Of a stretch of 64,000 nucleotides of DNA, positions 17,283-25,114 are shown one piece after another. Origin of the DNA: DASQUK01 sp963717085 (GTDB taxonomy: Bacteria; Actinomycetota; Acidimicrobiia; Acidimicrobiales; VFJN01); the NCBI GenBank assembly GCA_963717085.1, contig CAVQVM010000002.1, positions 310,001-374,000 on the forward strand, written 5' to 3'. Position 1 is the first letter of the stretch; each line of letters starts with the position of its first letter. A model generated the notes under the pieces. That model ran no database searches and was not told where the DNA came from. It saw only the letters and a list, made by a program, of their open reading frames with translations. The translations under genes were made by a program, and so were the position numbers.

Positions 17283-17340
17283 AGCCGTGATACCGGCGCA
17301 GCGTCTTTGGCGTCCACCGGTGTCTCTCTGACCAGTCGAA

Positions 17341-17553
17341 TTGATTCAGCAGCGTCTCGACGTCGATGCTCAGCTCGCACAGATTGACCAGGCAGCCCGC
17401 CTCCCCGAGGTCGAGGACGCGTTCGTGGCGGTGGCTGCCTCGTGGGCCAAGCGCAGCCGAATCAGTGCCGCGGCCCTGCGCGAGATCGGCGTGCCGGCCC
17501 GCGTGCTCGCCAAGGGCTGGTCTGTGAACGGAGCCAGAGCGACAGGACCGTGA
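17341..17553 (+). CDS. small conserved-looking hypothetical protein (TTG start)
   Basis: A 70-residue reading frame from TTG 17341, closed upstream by a stop at 17329. The segment FVAVAASWAKRSRISAAALR followed by EIGVPARVLAKG resembles the C-terminal helical motif of small actinobacterial proteins I have seen (F-V-x-V-A-x3-W/Y-x-x-R-x-x-I-S-x-A-x-x-R-E-x-G-V-P-x-x-V-L). Function unknown. There is no clear ribosome binding site, so it may be a remnant of a longer gene. The next gene starts 30 nt downstream. Confidence 0.45.
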   Translation: MIQQRLDVDAQLAQIDQAARLPEVEDAFVAVAASWAKRSRISAAALREIGVPARVLAKGWSVNGARATGP

Positions 17554-17582
17554 CCCCGACCCCGGATCAGAAGGACAACACG

Positions 17583-18140
17583 ATGGGCGAGTCCATGACG
17601 TCGGCACGGGCAGCCGGCTGGTACCGCGATCCCCCCGTCGGGTTCAAGTACCGCTACTGGGACGGCTCCGGTTGGCGGCCGGACGTGACGGCGGCAGTGA
17701 ACGGGATGCACGGCACCGCGAAGTTCTTCATTAGGCGGCGGGCACTCGCCAGGATCGGCGAGTTCGTGCCGAACAACGAGACGGTCGAGTGCATCGCGGC
17801 CGGTAGCTACTACACATGGTCTTGGGGCAACACCCCCGTCGCGGTCGTGCTCACGGATCGGCGACTGCTCCTCCTGCTTGGTGGCCGTCGAAAAGCCAGG
17901 GTCCGCGAGTACCCACGCGACTCGATCTCCTTCGCGAAGCCCGGATTGTGGGGGAGTATCACGGTGATCGCCAACGGCAAGAGGCTCCGCGTCGACCGCG
18001 TCAACTCCCGTGACGCGGACGACATGGTCGACGCCATCCGAGACCACGCGACCGGCCGGCGAACGGGACCTGCCCCACCACCGCGGCTCGTTGCCAAGTA
18101 CCTCGGGAAGATCAGACGCTGGCGCGTGACCGAGGAGTGA
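17583..18140 (+). CDS. DUF2510 plus PH-like domain protein
   Basis: 185 residues from ATG 17583, preceded by AGAAGGA at good spacing. Residues about 10-30 form the DUF2510 motif (GWYRDP, then RYWDGSGW), common at the N-terminus of actinobacterial membrane-associated proteins. Residues about 65-150 resemble a bacterial PH/YokE-like beta domain (VAVVLTDRRLLLLLGGRRK, then ITVIANGKRLRVDRV). There is no transmembrane segment. DUF2510 and PH-like domains are thought to mediate binding to envelope components, but no specific role can be given. Together with the small gene before it, it interrupts the pgsA to gcvH synteny and could be an insertion. Confidence 0.7.
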   Translation: MGESMTSARAAGWYRDPPVGFKYRYWDGSGWRPDVTAAVNGMHGTAKFFIRRRALARIGEFVPNNETVECIAAGSYYTWSWGNTPVAVVLTDRRLLLLLGGRRKARVREYPRDSISFAKPGLWGSITVIANGKRLRVDRVNSRDADDMVDAIRDHATGRRTGPAPPPRLVAKYLGKIRRWRVTEE

Positions 18141-18362
18141 GACACCGGAAGCGGAGGCGCTCTTGCAGTTGACGGGTAGGCGAGAAGCTGCACGTGGTCT
18201 CGGAATGCGCGGGCTGGTAGACGCTTCCTTCGCCGTGCCCCCGCCTACGCTTAGCCACGATGCATCCACCCTTGTCCGTGTGGGTACGTGTTTGGTAGCC
18301 GAGGTTGGCTCACACCATGGCGCACATGAGGGTAGGTATTCCCAGGTCAGGGCGTTGAGTAC

Positions 18363-20849
18363 ATGAAAGCCGTGATCATGGCCGGCGGCGAGGGGACTCG
18401 CCTGCGCCCGCTCACGTCCAACTCACCCAAGCCGATGATGCCCATCGCCAACGCGCCGATGATGGAGCACATCGTCCGCCTGTTGCGCCGCCACGGCTTC
18501 GAGGAGATCGTCGTGACCGTCGCGTTCATGGGCAACCACATACGCAACTACTTCGGCGACGGCTCCGAGCTGGGCGTCCGCATGGTCTATGCCACCGAGG
18601 AGACGCCCCTGGGGACCGCGGGGTCGGTCCGCAACGCCCGCGACGAGCTCGACGACCGCTTCCTCGTCATCTCCGGCGATGTGCTCACCGACATCGATCT
18701 CGGTGCCATCGTGCGCTTCCACGAGGAGCGGAACGCCCTGGCCACCATCGGCCTCAGCCCGGTCGACGATCCGCTGGAGTTCGGGATCGTCATCACCCGC
18801 GACGACGGCTCCGTCGAGCGCTTCCTCGAGAAGCCCACGTGGGGCCAGGTGTTCAGCGACACCATCAACACCGGCATCTTCGTGCTGGAGCCCGAGATCT
18901 TCGACTGGATCGCCGATGGCCGGCAGGTGGACTTCTCGTCCGAGGTGTTCCCGGCACTGCTCGAGGCGGACAAGCCGCTGTACGGGGCGGTGCTCGAGGG
19001 CTACTGGGAGGACGTGGGCACGCCCGATGCGTACGTCCGCGCCCACAAGGACGTGCTCGACGGCAAGGTCGACATCGAGATCCCGGGCTTCGAGATCTCC
19101 GACGGCGTGTACGTGGGGGAGGGGGCCGACATCCACCCCGACGCCCGAGTCGAGGGACCGGCCATCATCGGTGACTACTGCCGGCTCGAGGGCAACGCCC
19201 GCCTGGGTGAGTACACCGTGCTCGGCACCAACGTGCGGGTGCGGGCGGGCGCCGACCTCCAGCGGGCCGTGATCCACGACAACACCTACATCGGCGAGGG
19301 CGTCCGCCTGCGGGGCACGACGGTCGGAAGGGCCTGCGACCTGCGCAACGGCGTGCGGGGCGAGGAAGGCGTGGTGCTGGGCGACGAGTGCTTCATCGGC
19401 GAGCAGGCGGTCCTCGGCGCCGGCGTCAAGGTGTATCCGTTCAAGACGGTGGAGGGCGGTGCCGTCATCAACTCCTCGATCGTGTGGGAGTCACGCGGCT
19501 CCCGCAGCCTGTTCGGGAGCCTGGGCGTGGCCGGGTTGGCCAACGTCGACATCACCCCCGAGCTGGCCGCCCGGGTGGCCATGGCGTTCGCCACCTCGCT
19601 CAAGAAGGACGCAACGGTGGTCACGTCCCGCGACTCCAGCCGCTCGGCCCGCATGCTCAAGCGGGCCATGATGGCGGGCATCAACGCCGCGGGTGTCAAC
19701 GTGCGGGACCTCGAGGTCGCCTCGGTCCCGGTGACGCGGTTCGCGGTGTCCCGCCCCGAGTCCGCCGCCGGGATCACGATCCGCCTGGTGGAAGACGACC
19801 CCCAGTCGGTGGTGATCCGCTTCTTCGACACGAAGGGCGCGGACATCGTCGAGACGGCCCAACGCCGGATCGAGCGCCTGTTCCTGCGCGAGGACTTTCG
19901 CCGAGTGTTCCCGGGCGAGATCGGCGACATCGAGTTCCCGCCGCGCCACCTCGAGCAGTACAGCACCGCGCTCGAGGCCGAGGTCGACATCGAGCGCATC
20001 GCGGAGTCGGGGTTCAAGGTGGTGGTCGACTACTCGTACGGCTCGACCTCGTTCGTGATGCCCAACATCCTCTCCAAGCTCGAGGCCGACGTGCTGGCCG
20101 TCAATCCGTTCGCGTCCACCCGCGGGATCATCGGCTGGGACCGCCAGGAACACGCTGCCAGCGTCGCCCGGCTGGTGCGAGCATCGGGCGCGGCGCTGGG
20201 TGCGGTGCTCGACCCCGACGGCGAGCACCTGTCCCTGGTCGACGACACCGGCCACGTGCTGTCCGACGACGAGGCGCTGCTGGCCTACGTCACGTTGGTT
20301 GCAGGGCACCTGGGTGAGCGGCGCATCGCGCTGCCGTTGTCGGCCACCAGCCACGCGGACCGCCTGGCCGCCGATCGAGGCGTCCAGGTCCAGCGCACCA
20401 AGCTGTCCAACGCCGCCCTCATGGAGGTGGCGTCACGATCGGATGTCGGCTTCGCCGCCAGCACCGACGGCGGCTTCATCCTGCCCGACTTCCTGCCGGC
20501 ATTCGACGGGGCGGCGGCCATGGTGAAGATGCTGGAGCTGCTGGCGCTCGACGACGTCCCGCTGTCGAAGGTGGTGAGCGGTCTACCGGCAGTGCACATC
20601 GTCCATGAGACCGTGGTGACGCCCTGGGACCAGAAGGGGACCGTCATGCGCTCGCTGGTGGAGCTGTCGAAGGACCGGGAGGTCGACCTGGTCGACGGCG
20701 TCAAGGTCCATCACGAGGGCGGATGGGCGCTGGCGCTGCCGGACCCGGAGGAGCCGGTCACACACATCTGGGCCGAGGGTGAAACCGACGCTGCGGCCCG
20801 CCGCCTGGCCCAGGAATACGCCCGGCGGATCCGCCAATTGCTGCGCTGA
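18363..20849 (+). CDS. sugar-1-phosphate nucleotidyltransferase fused to a degenerate phosphomannomutase domain
   Basis: Fusion protein of 828 residues. Residues 1-230 are a nucleotidyltransferase (MKAVIMAGGEGTRLRPLT, then SGDVLTDIDL), most like mannose-1-phosphate guanylyltransferase. Residues about 245-375 form a left-handed beta-helix. Residues about 380-828 align with phosphomannomutase, but the phosphoserine TASHNP loop is TIRLVEDDP (472-480), the metal loop DGDADR is DPDGEH (617-622), and the sugar loop GEMSGH reads STDGGFILPDF (from 700). The mutase half is therefore probably non-catalytic. The product would be a sugar nucleotide for glycan synthesis. The 218 bp upstream hold no convincing gene. 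Confidence 0.85.
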   Translation: MKAVIMAGGEGTRLRPLTSNSPKPMMPIANAPMMEHIVRLLRRHGFEEIVVTVAFMGNHIRNYFGDGSELGVRMVYATEETPLGTAGSVRNARDELDDRFLVISGDVLTDIDLGAIVRFHEERNALATIGLSPVDDPLEFGIVITRDDGSVERFLEKPTWGQVFSDTINTGIFVLEPEIFDWIADGRQVDFSSEVFPALLEADKPLYGAVLEGYWEDVGTPDAYVRAHKDVLDGKVDIEIPGFEISDGVYVGEGADIHPDARVEGPAIIGDYCRLEGNARLGEYTVLGTNVRVRAGADLQRAVIHDNTYIGEGVRLRGTTVGRACDLRNGVRGEEGVVLGDECFIGEQAVLGAGVKVYPFKTVEGGAVINSSIVWESRGSRSLFGSLGVAGLANVDITPELAARVAMAFATSLKKDATVVTSRDSSRSARMLKRAMMAGINAAGVNVRDLEVASVPVTRFAVSRPESAAGITIRLVEDDPQSVVIRFFDTKGADIVETAQRRIERLFLREDFRRVFPGEIGDIEFPPRHLEQYSTALEAEVDIERIAESGFKVVVDYSYGSTSFVMPNILSKLEADVLAVNPFASTRGIIGWDRQEHAASVARLVRASGAALGAVLDPDGEHLSLVDDTGHVLSDDEALLAYVTLVAGHLGERRIALPLSATSHADRLAADRGVQVQRTKLSNAALMEVASRSDVGFAASTDGGFILPDFLPAFDGAAAMVKMLELLALDDVPLSKVVSGLPAVHIVHETVVTPWDQKGTVMRSLVELSKDREVDLVDGVKVHHEGGWALALPDPEEPVTHIWAEGETDAAARRLAQEYARRIRQLLR

Positions 20850-20903
20850 GGCGCGCAAACCACGCTCCATAGCGCGCTGACCAGGGCCGGAAGGGCTAAG
20901 TCT

Positions 20904-20923
20904 CAACCCTGCGTCGAGGGTTG
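20904..20923 (+). terminator. hairpin upstream of gcvH
   Basis: CAACCCT, a 6-nt loop, then AGGGTTG is a perfect 7-bp stem between the fusion gene and gcvH. There is no U tract. It could terminate the upstream transcript or act as a cis element; 12 bp separate it from the gcvH -10. Confidence 0.35.
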
Positions 20924-20934
20924 ACGCGGTTGAC

Positions 20935-20940
20935 TAGCGT
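20935..20940 (+). promoter_or_regulatory. leaderless-type -10 (TAGCGT) of gcvH
   Basis: TAGCGT is followed by 8 nt and ATG 20949. Confidence 0.5.
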
Positions 20941-20948
20941 GGGCGCCC

Positions 20949-21329
20949 ATGGACATCCCTTCCGACCTCCGCTACTCGACCGATCACGAGTGGGCGCGTG
21001 TCGAGGAGGGGCGGGTGCGCATCGGCATCACCGACTATGCCCAGGATGCGCTCGGCGATGTCGTGTTCGTGGAGGTGCCCGAGGTGGGCACCAAGGTCGA
21101 GCGCGGCGCCAGCTTCAGCGAGGTCGAGTCGACCAAGTCGGTGTCCGAGATCTATGCCCCCGTCTCCGGCCTGATCGCCGAGATCAATGCCGACCTGGCC
21201 GACAGCCCCGAGAGGCTCAACGACGACCCGTACGGCGAGGGGTGGATCTGCATCATCGAGCCCACCGATCCCGCGCAGCTCGACGAGCTGCTCGACGCCG
21301 AGGGTTATCGCGCGTTGATCGAAGGGTGA
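20949..21329 (+). CDS. gcvH: glycine cleavage system H protein
   Basis: Lipoyl carrier protein of 126 residues, the normal length. It carries the aminomethyl intermediate between the P, T and L proteins. The lipoyl-lysine motif reads VESTKSVSEIYAPVSG (about 59-74) and the family N-terminus YSTDHEWARVEEGRVRIGIT is present. It heads a cluster gcvH, garA-like, merR, DUF151, merR, gcvT that keeps the order of Rv1826-Rv1830 in Mycobacterium tuberculosis. A leaderless promoter precedes it and garA follows after 4 nt, so co-transcription is likely. Confidence 0.96.
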   Translation: MDIPSDLRYSTDHEWARVEEGRVRIGITDYAQDALGDVVFVEVPEVGTKVERGASFSEVESTKSVSEIYAPVSGLIAEINADLADSPERLNDDPYGEGWICIIEPTDPAQLDELLDAEGYRALIEG

Positions 21330-21333
21330 GGCG

Positions 21334-21819
21334 GTGGCCGACGACGTCTTCTGCAACCAATGCGGCCACCGCAACCCGGCGGGCGCCAACTTCTGCTCCT
21401 CGTGCGGCGCGCCGCTGGCGGCGCTCCGCGAGGATCCGACGACGGTGACGTTCGTGCCCGAGGCGGCCGAAGGATACGACGACATGGCGGTCGAGGCTGG
21501 CGAGCTGCCGGCCGGTGTCGGGCTCCTGGTGGTCAAGCGGGGCCCCAACGTCGGCTCACGCTTCGCACTCGACGCCGACATCGTGCGGGCCGGGCGCCAC
21601 CCCGAGAGCGACATCTTCCTCGACGACATCACCGTGTCGCGACGCCACGCCGAGATCGTGCGTGAGGGCGGGGGTTATGTGGTGCGCGACGTGGGATCGC
21701 TCAACGGGACCTACCTCAATCGCGAGCGTGTCGAGTCTGCGCCGCTGACCGACGGCGACGAGCTGCAGATTGGGACGTTCAAACTCGTGTTCCTCACGGG
21801 GAGGGGAGATGCACCGTGA
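21334..21819 (+). CDS. garA: FHA domain regulator, GarA-like, with N-terminal zinc ribbon
   Basis: 161 residues from GTG 21334. Residues 64-156 are a near copy of the mycobacterial GarA FHA domain (LLVVKRGPN, AGRHPESDIF, VSRRHAE, VGSLNGTYLNRE, LVFLTG), with the phosphothreonine-binding R88, S102 and N124. GarA controls 2-oxoglutarate and glutamate enzymes and is switched off when Ser/Thr kinases phosphorylate its N-terminal ETTS site. Here DPTTVTF (35-40) is placed as the equivalent acceptor (inference). Unlike mycobacterial GarA, the N-terminus is a four-cysteine zinc ribbon (C7, C10, C21, C24). Its stop overlaps the next start (GTGA). Confidence 0.88.
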   Translation: MADDVFCNQCGHRNPAGANFCSSCGAPLAALREDPTTVTFVPEAAEGYDDMAVEAGELPAGVGLLVVKRGPNVGSRFALDADIVRAGRHPESDIFLDDITVSRRHAEIVREGGGYVVRDVGSLNGTYLNRERVESAPLTDGDELQIGTFKLVFLTGRGDAP

Positions 21820-22817
21820 ATCGTGCTCCGTCTGATCGCTCCCATCTGTCGATCGGCGAGGTCCTCTCGTTGCTGCAGGGAGAGTTCCCGGACGTCACCA
21901 TCTCGAAGATCCGGTTCCTCGAGAGCCAGGGCTTGCTCGACCCCGAGCGCACCCCGTCCGGCTACCGCAAGTTCTACGAGGCCGACATCGATCGGTTGCG
22001 GTGGATCCTGCGCCAGCAGAAGGACCACTACCTGCCCCTCAAGGTGATCAAGGACCGGCTCGAGGATGCCGTGCCGTCAAGGGAGGCGGCGGTGGCGTCG
22101 AGGTCGGCGAACAACGGGGTGGCCAGCGCAGCCGCGCAGGGTGGGACCGGGCCGCGACCGGACCGAGCGGTCGCCAGCGCTGTGGCCCTCGACGAGCGTC
22201 CAGGGGCCGTCCGACCCGCCGCCGATGCGTTGCCTCTGGCGCAGTCCCGGCCGTCGGCCGCCCCGGCGGAGAGGTCGGACCCGGCTTCCGACTCACCGGC
22301 GCCAGCCCGGGACCAACGACCAGCCGCAACCGCGTCGGCGGAGCGCGCACCCAAGGCCGCCAGCGCGTCCGAACCGGCGGCCGACGCGCACCGGGGTCCC
22401 CGCCCGAGTGCGCCGGCATCGCTGCCAGTCGGCTCGGTGAGCCTGACCGCCGAGGAGTTGGCGCAGCACAGCGGGTTGGCGATGCGGGACCTCCGTGATC
22501 TGGAGCGCTACGGGCTGATCGAGAGCTTCGCCGTGGGCGACTCGGCGTACTACGACGCGGACGCCCTGGTCATCGCCCAGACGGCGGCCGGATTCCTCCA
22601 GCACGGCATCGAGGCCCGGCACATACGCAGCTACAAGGTGGCGGTGGATCGGGAGGCGGGGCTGTTCGAACAGATCGTCCTGCCCCTCCTCAAGCAGCGG
22701 AATCCCGAGGCCCGGCAGCGGGCCCGGGACACCATCGCAGAGCTCGTGCGGCTCGGCCACCAGATGCGCGGCGTGCTGCTGTCCCGCGAGCTGCGGGACG
22801 TGGCGGGGCCCAGCTGA
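21816..22817 (+). CDS. MerR family regulator (Rv1828-like)
   Basis: 333 residues from GTG 21816, overlapping garA by 4 nt. The N-terminal winged HTH is MerR-type (SIGEVLSLL, ISKIRFLESQGLLDPERTPS, GYRKFYEADIDRLRWIL, about 11-66). An Ala/Pro/Ser/Arg-rich linker of more than 100 residues follows, then a second conserved domain (LTAEELAQHSGLAMRDLRDL, YGLIES, YYDADALVIAQTAAGFLQHG, about 208-330). This two-domain plan matches Rv1828 at the same syntenic position. The long linker is low in complexity. The regulated promoter is unknown. Confidence 0.85.
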   Translation: MNRAPSDRSHLSIGEVLSLLQGEFPDVTISKIRFLESQGLLDPERTPSGYRKFYEADIDRLRWILRQQKDHYLPLKVIKDRLEDAVPSREAAVASRSANNGVASAAAQGGTGPRPDRAVASAVALDERPGAVRPAADALPLAQSRPSAAPAERSDPASDSPAPARDQRPAATASAERAPKAASASEPAADAHRGPRPSAPASLPVGSVSLTAEELAQHSGLAMRDLRDLERYGLIESFAVGDSAYYDADALVIAQTAAGFLQHGIEARHIRSYKVAVDREAGLFEQIVLPLLKQRNPEARQRARDTIAELVRLGHQMRGVLLSRELRDVAGPS

Positions 22818-22856
22818 GGGATCCCTGAGGGACGCCGAATTCCGCCGGCCGAGGAG

Positions 22857-22862
22857 TAGGGT
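22857..22862 (+). promoter_or_regulatory. leaderless-type -10 (TAGGGT) of the DUF151 gene
   Basis: TAGGGT is followed by 8 nt and ATG 22871, so the DUF151 gene probably has its own promoter within the cluster. Confidence 0.5.
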
Positions 22863-22870
22863 GGCGGTCG

Positions 22871-23362
22871 ATGACCGTCGAGATGGAACTCGTGAGCGTC
22901 GAGGCGCCAGAGCGTCCAACCCGCACGCCGGTGGTCATCCTGCGCGAGGTGGCAGGGCAGCGTCGGGTCCTGCCCATCTTCATCGGGGTGCCCGAGGCGC
23001 AGGCGATCGCCCTGACGATGCAGAACATCGAGACCCCCCGTCCAATGACGCACGACCTCATGAAGAACCTGCTCGATGAGGTCGGTGCGCAGGTCGAGCG
23101 CATCACTGTCACGGAGCTGCGCGAGGGCACGTTCTTCGCCGAGATCATCCTCAGCGCCCAAGGCGAGGTACGCACGGTGTCGAGCCGGCCCTCGGACGCG
23201 ATCGCCCTGGCGATCCGCATCGGCTCGCCGATCTTCGCCGAGGACGACGTGCTCGAGGAGGCCGGCCGCGTCGAGCAGCCCGACGAGGAGGAGGCGGAGC
23301 AGGTCGTCGAGCAGTTCCGGGACTTCATCGACCACGTGAATCCGGAAGACTTCGCCCTGTAA
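22871..23362 (+). CDS. bifunctional nuclease family (DUF151) protein, Rv1829-like
   Basis: 163 residues, normal family length. It contains VVILREVAGQRRVLPIFIGV, PEAQAIALTMQ, RPMTHDLMKNLL, TFFAEIIL and the characteristic SSRPSDAIALAIRIGSPIFA. DUF151 proteins include a nuclease-annotated plant homologue and Thermotoga structures, but the actinobacterial role is not established. The acidic C-terminus (DEEEAEQVVEQF) is usual. It lies between two MerR genes, as Rv1829 does. Confidence 0.9.
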   Translation: MTVEMELVSVEAPERPTRTPVVILREVAGQRRVLPIFIGVPEAQAIALTMQNIETPRPMTHDLMKNLLDEVGAQVERITVTELREGTFFAEIILSAQGEVRTVSSRPSDAIALAIRIGSPIFAEDDVLEEAGRVEQPDEEEAEQVVEQFRDFIDHVNPEDFAL

Positions 23363-23467
23363 ACCGCGGCCGTTGACCCCGCCGCCGCCGGGCCGTACCC
23401 TCCGTGCCCGTGACACCGGCGTAATTCCGCTGATGTCACGCCCGCGGCAACAAGTAGGAGCATCGTC

Positions 23468-23992
23468 GTGACTACGACCTCGCACGCGTCCGTCGAGGGG
23501 TACAGCGGCAAGCGAGCGGCCGACATCGTTGGCATCAGTTACCGGCAGCTCGACTACTGGGCACGCACCGACCTGATCAGGCCGTCAGTCGCCGACGCCC
23601 ACGGGAGCGGCAGCCGGCGGCGCTACAGCTACCAGAACCTCCTGGAGCTCAAGCTCGTGAAGACCCTGCTCGACAACGGCATCAAGCTCGAGTCGATCCG
23701 GGAGGGCTTCACGTACCTGCGCGACCAGCTCGGCGAGGACGTGTCGACGGCCAAGCTCGTCATCACCGGCACCAGTGCCGTGCTGGTGCGCGAGAACTAC
23801 GAGCTCATCGACGTCGTCAACCGCTACCAGGGGCAGGGGGTCCTCAACCTGCTGGCCCTGGACGGCGTGAAGGAACAGGTCGACGCCGCCATCGTCGAGC
23901 TGTTTCCCGCCGATCGGGAGGGGACTCCGTCGTCCCCAAATGACGGGTCCGCCGTGGGCGGACGCCACCGGGCCGCCGACGGCCACCGCTGA
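23468..23992 (+). CDS. MerR family regulator (Rv1830-like)
   Basis: 174 residues from GTG 23468 with GTAGGAG upstream. The MerR HTH appears as YSGKRAADIVGISYRQLDYW followed by ARTDLIRPS, then RRRYSYQNLLELKLVKTLLD (about 12-75). The C-terminal half (LVITGTSAVLVRENYELIDV, then LNLLALDGVKEQVD) matches the Rv1830 type rather than metal-responsive MerR proteins; no metal-binding cysteines are present. It ends in a variable tail that overlaps the ATG candidate of gcvT. Confidence 0.87.
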   Translation: MTTTSHASVEGYSGKRAADIVGISYRQLDYWARTDLIRPSVADAHGSGSRRRYSYQNLLELKLVKTLLDNGIKLESIREGFTYLRDQLGEDVSTAKLVITGTSAVLVRENYELIDVVNRYQGQGVLNLLALDGVKEQVDAAIVELFPADREGTPSSPNDGSAVGGRHRAADGHR

Positions 23993-25058
23993 CCGAGAGG
24001 TGAGCCTGCGAACCTCGCCGCTGGACGCCCGCCACCGGGCCCGCGGCGGCAAGATGGTTCCCTTCGGGGGATGGGACATGCCCATCCAGTATCCGAGCGG
24101 CACGCTGGCGGAGCACCGGGCGTGCCGCAGCGACGCGGTGGCGTTCGACGTCAGCCACCTCGGCACCGTGCGGGTCACCGGCCGCGGGGCGTTCGACCAG
24201 CTGCAAGTGGCACTGAGCAACGACCTCGGCAAGATCGCTCCGGGGCGCGCCCAGTACACCCACCTGCTCGACGAGGCGGACGCATCGGTCCTCGACGACA
24301 TCATCGTCTGGTGGGTGACTGACGATCGGTTCGACGTCATGCCCAACGCCTCCAACACCGAGCGAGTGCTGGCGGCCCTCGGGGGCGACGACGTGACGGC
24401 AGGCAGGGCGGTCATCGCCGTCCAGGGTCCGCGCGCCCGGGAGCGGCTGGCGACGGTGGCCCCGGAGGCCGCCGCGGTCGGGCGCTTTCGCGTGGCCGAG
24501 GTCGACGTCCTCGGCCGGCCCAGCGTCGTGGCCGGCACCGGGTACACGGGGGAGGACGGGGTCGAGCTGGCCGTGGATGCCGACCACGCCGTCGCCGTGT
24601 GGGACGCCGTCGTGGACGCGGGTGTCACCCCGGCAGGGCTCGGGGCGCGCGACACGCTGCGGCTCGAGGCCGGGCTGCCGCTACACGGCCACGAGCTGGG
24701 GCCGGGGATCACGCCCCTGCAGGCGGGTCTCGGCTGGGTGGTGTCGTGGGACAAGGGCGAGTTCCGGGGGCGCAAGGCCCTCGCCGTCGAGCGGGAGCGT
24801 GGTGTCGAGCGCAAGCTACGGGGCCTGGAGGTCGAGGGGCGGCGCCCGCCGAGGGCCGACCAGACGGTGACGTCCGCTGGCGAGGCGATCGGGCGGGTGA
24901 CGAGCGGCAACTACTCGCCCACCCTCAACCGCGGCATTGCGTTGGCGTTCCTGCCCCCTGACGTGGGGGAGGAGCGGGACGTGGCCATCGACGTGCGCGG
25001 CAACGAGGTGCCCGCCTGGGTGGTGGCTCTGCCCTTCTACAAGCGGCCCAAGCAGTAG
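23940..25058 (+). CDS. gcvT: glycine cleavage system aminomethyltransferase
   Basis: T protein of 372 residues; it moves the methylene group from aminomethyl-lipoyl-H protein to tetrahydrofolate and releases ammonia. Motifs: FGGWDMPIQYPSG, AFDVSHLGTVRVTGRGAF, VMPNASNTERVL, GYTGEDGVEL, and LGARDTLRLEAGLPLHGHEL. In E. coli GcvT the folate-site aspartate is in MVLNAANR; here the equivalent reads MPNASN. Conservation begins at SPLDARHRA, so the in-frame GTG at 24000 is an alternative start giving a 7-nt gap after merR instead of a 53-nt overlap; neither has a strong ribosome binding site. The P-protein gene is 13 kb away. Confidence 0.92.
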   Translation: MTGPPWADATGPPTATADREVSLRTSPLDARHRARGGKMVPFGGWDMPIQYPSGTLAEHRACRSDAVAFDVSHLGTVRVTGRGAFDQLQVALSNDLGKIAPGRAQYTHLLDEADASVLDDIIVWWVTDDRFDVMPNASNTERVLAALGGDDVTAGRAVIAVQGPRARERLATVAPEAAAVGRFRVAEVDVLGRPSVVAGTGYTGEDGVELAVDADHAVAVWDAVVDAGVTPAGLGARDTLRLEAGLPLHGHELGPGITPLQAGLGWVVSWDKGEFRGRKALAVERERGVERKLRGLEVEGRRPPRADQTVTSAGEAIGRVTSGNYSPTLNRGIALAFLPPDVGEERDVAIDVRGNEVPAWVVALPFYKRPKQ

Positions 25059-25114
25059 CGATCGCCGCCGCCGCGTAGCCTGGAGCTCGAACCCGAGGCA
25101 TAGGGGGTCGCGCG

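Noticed and set aside
18163..18366. 67-codon frame between the DUF2510 gene and the nucleotidyltransferase
   Set aside because: No family motif, no Shine-Dalgarno, and it runs into the next start; treated as non-coding.
20880..20903. CAGGGCCGGAAGGGC segment resembling the conserved tip of SRP RNA
   Set aside because: The flanking AGCAGCC and long stem of bacterial SRP RNA are missing; only a short hairpin is present.
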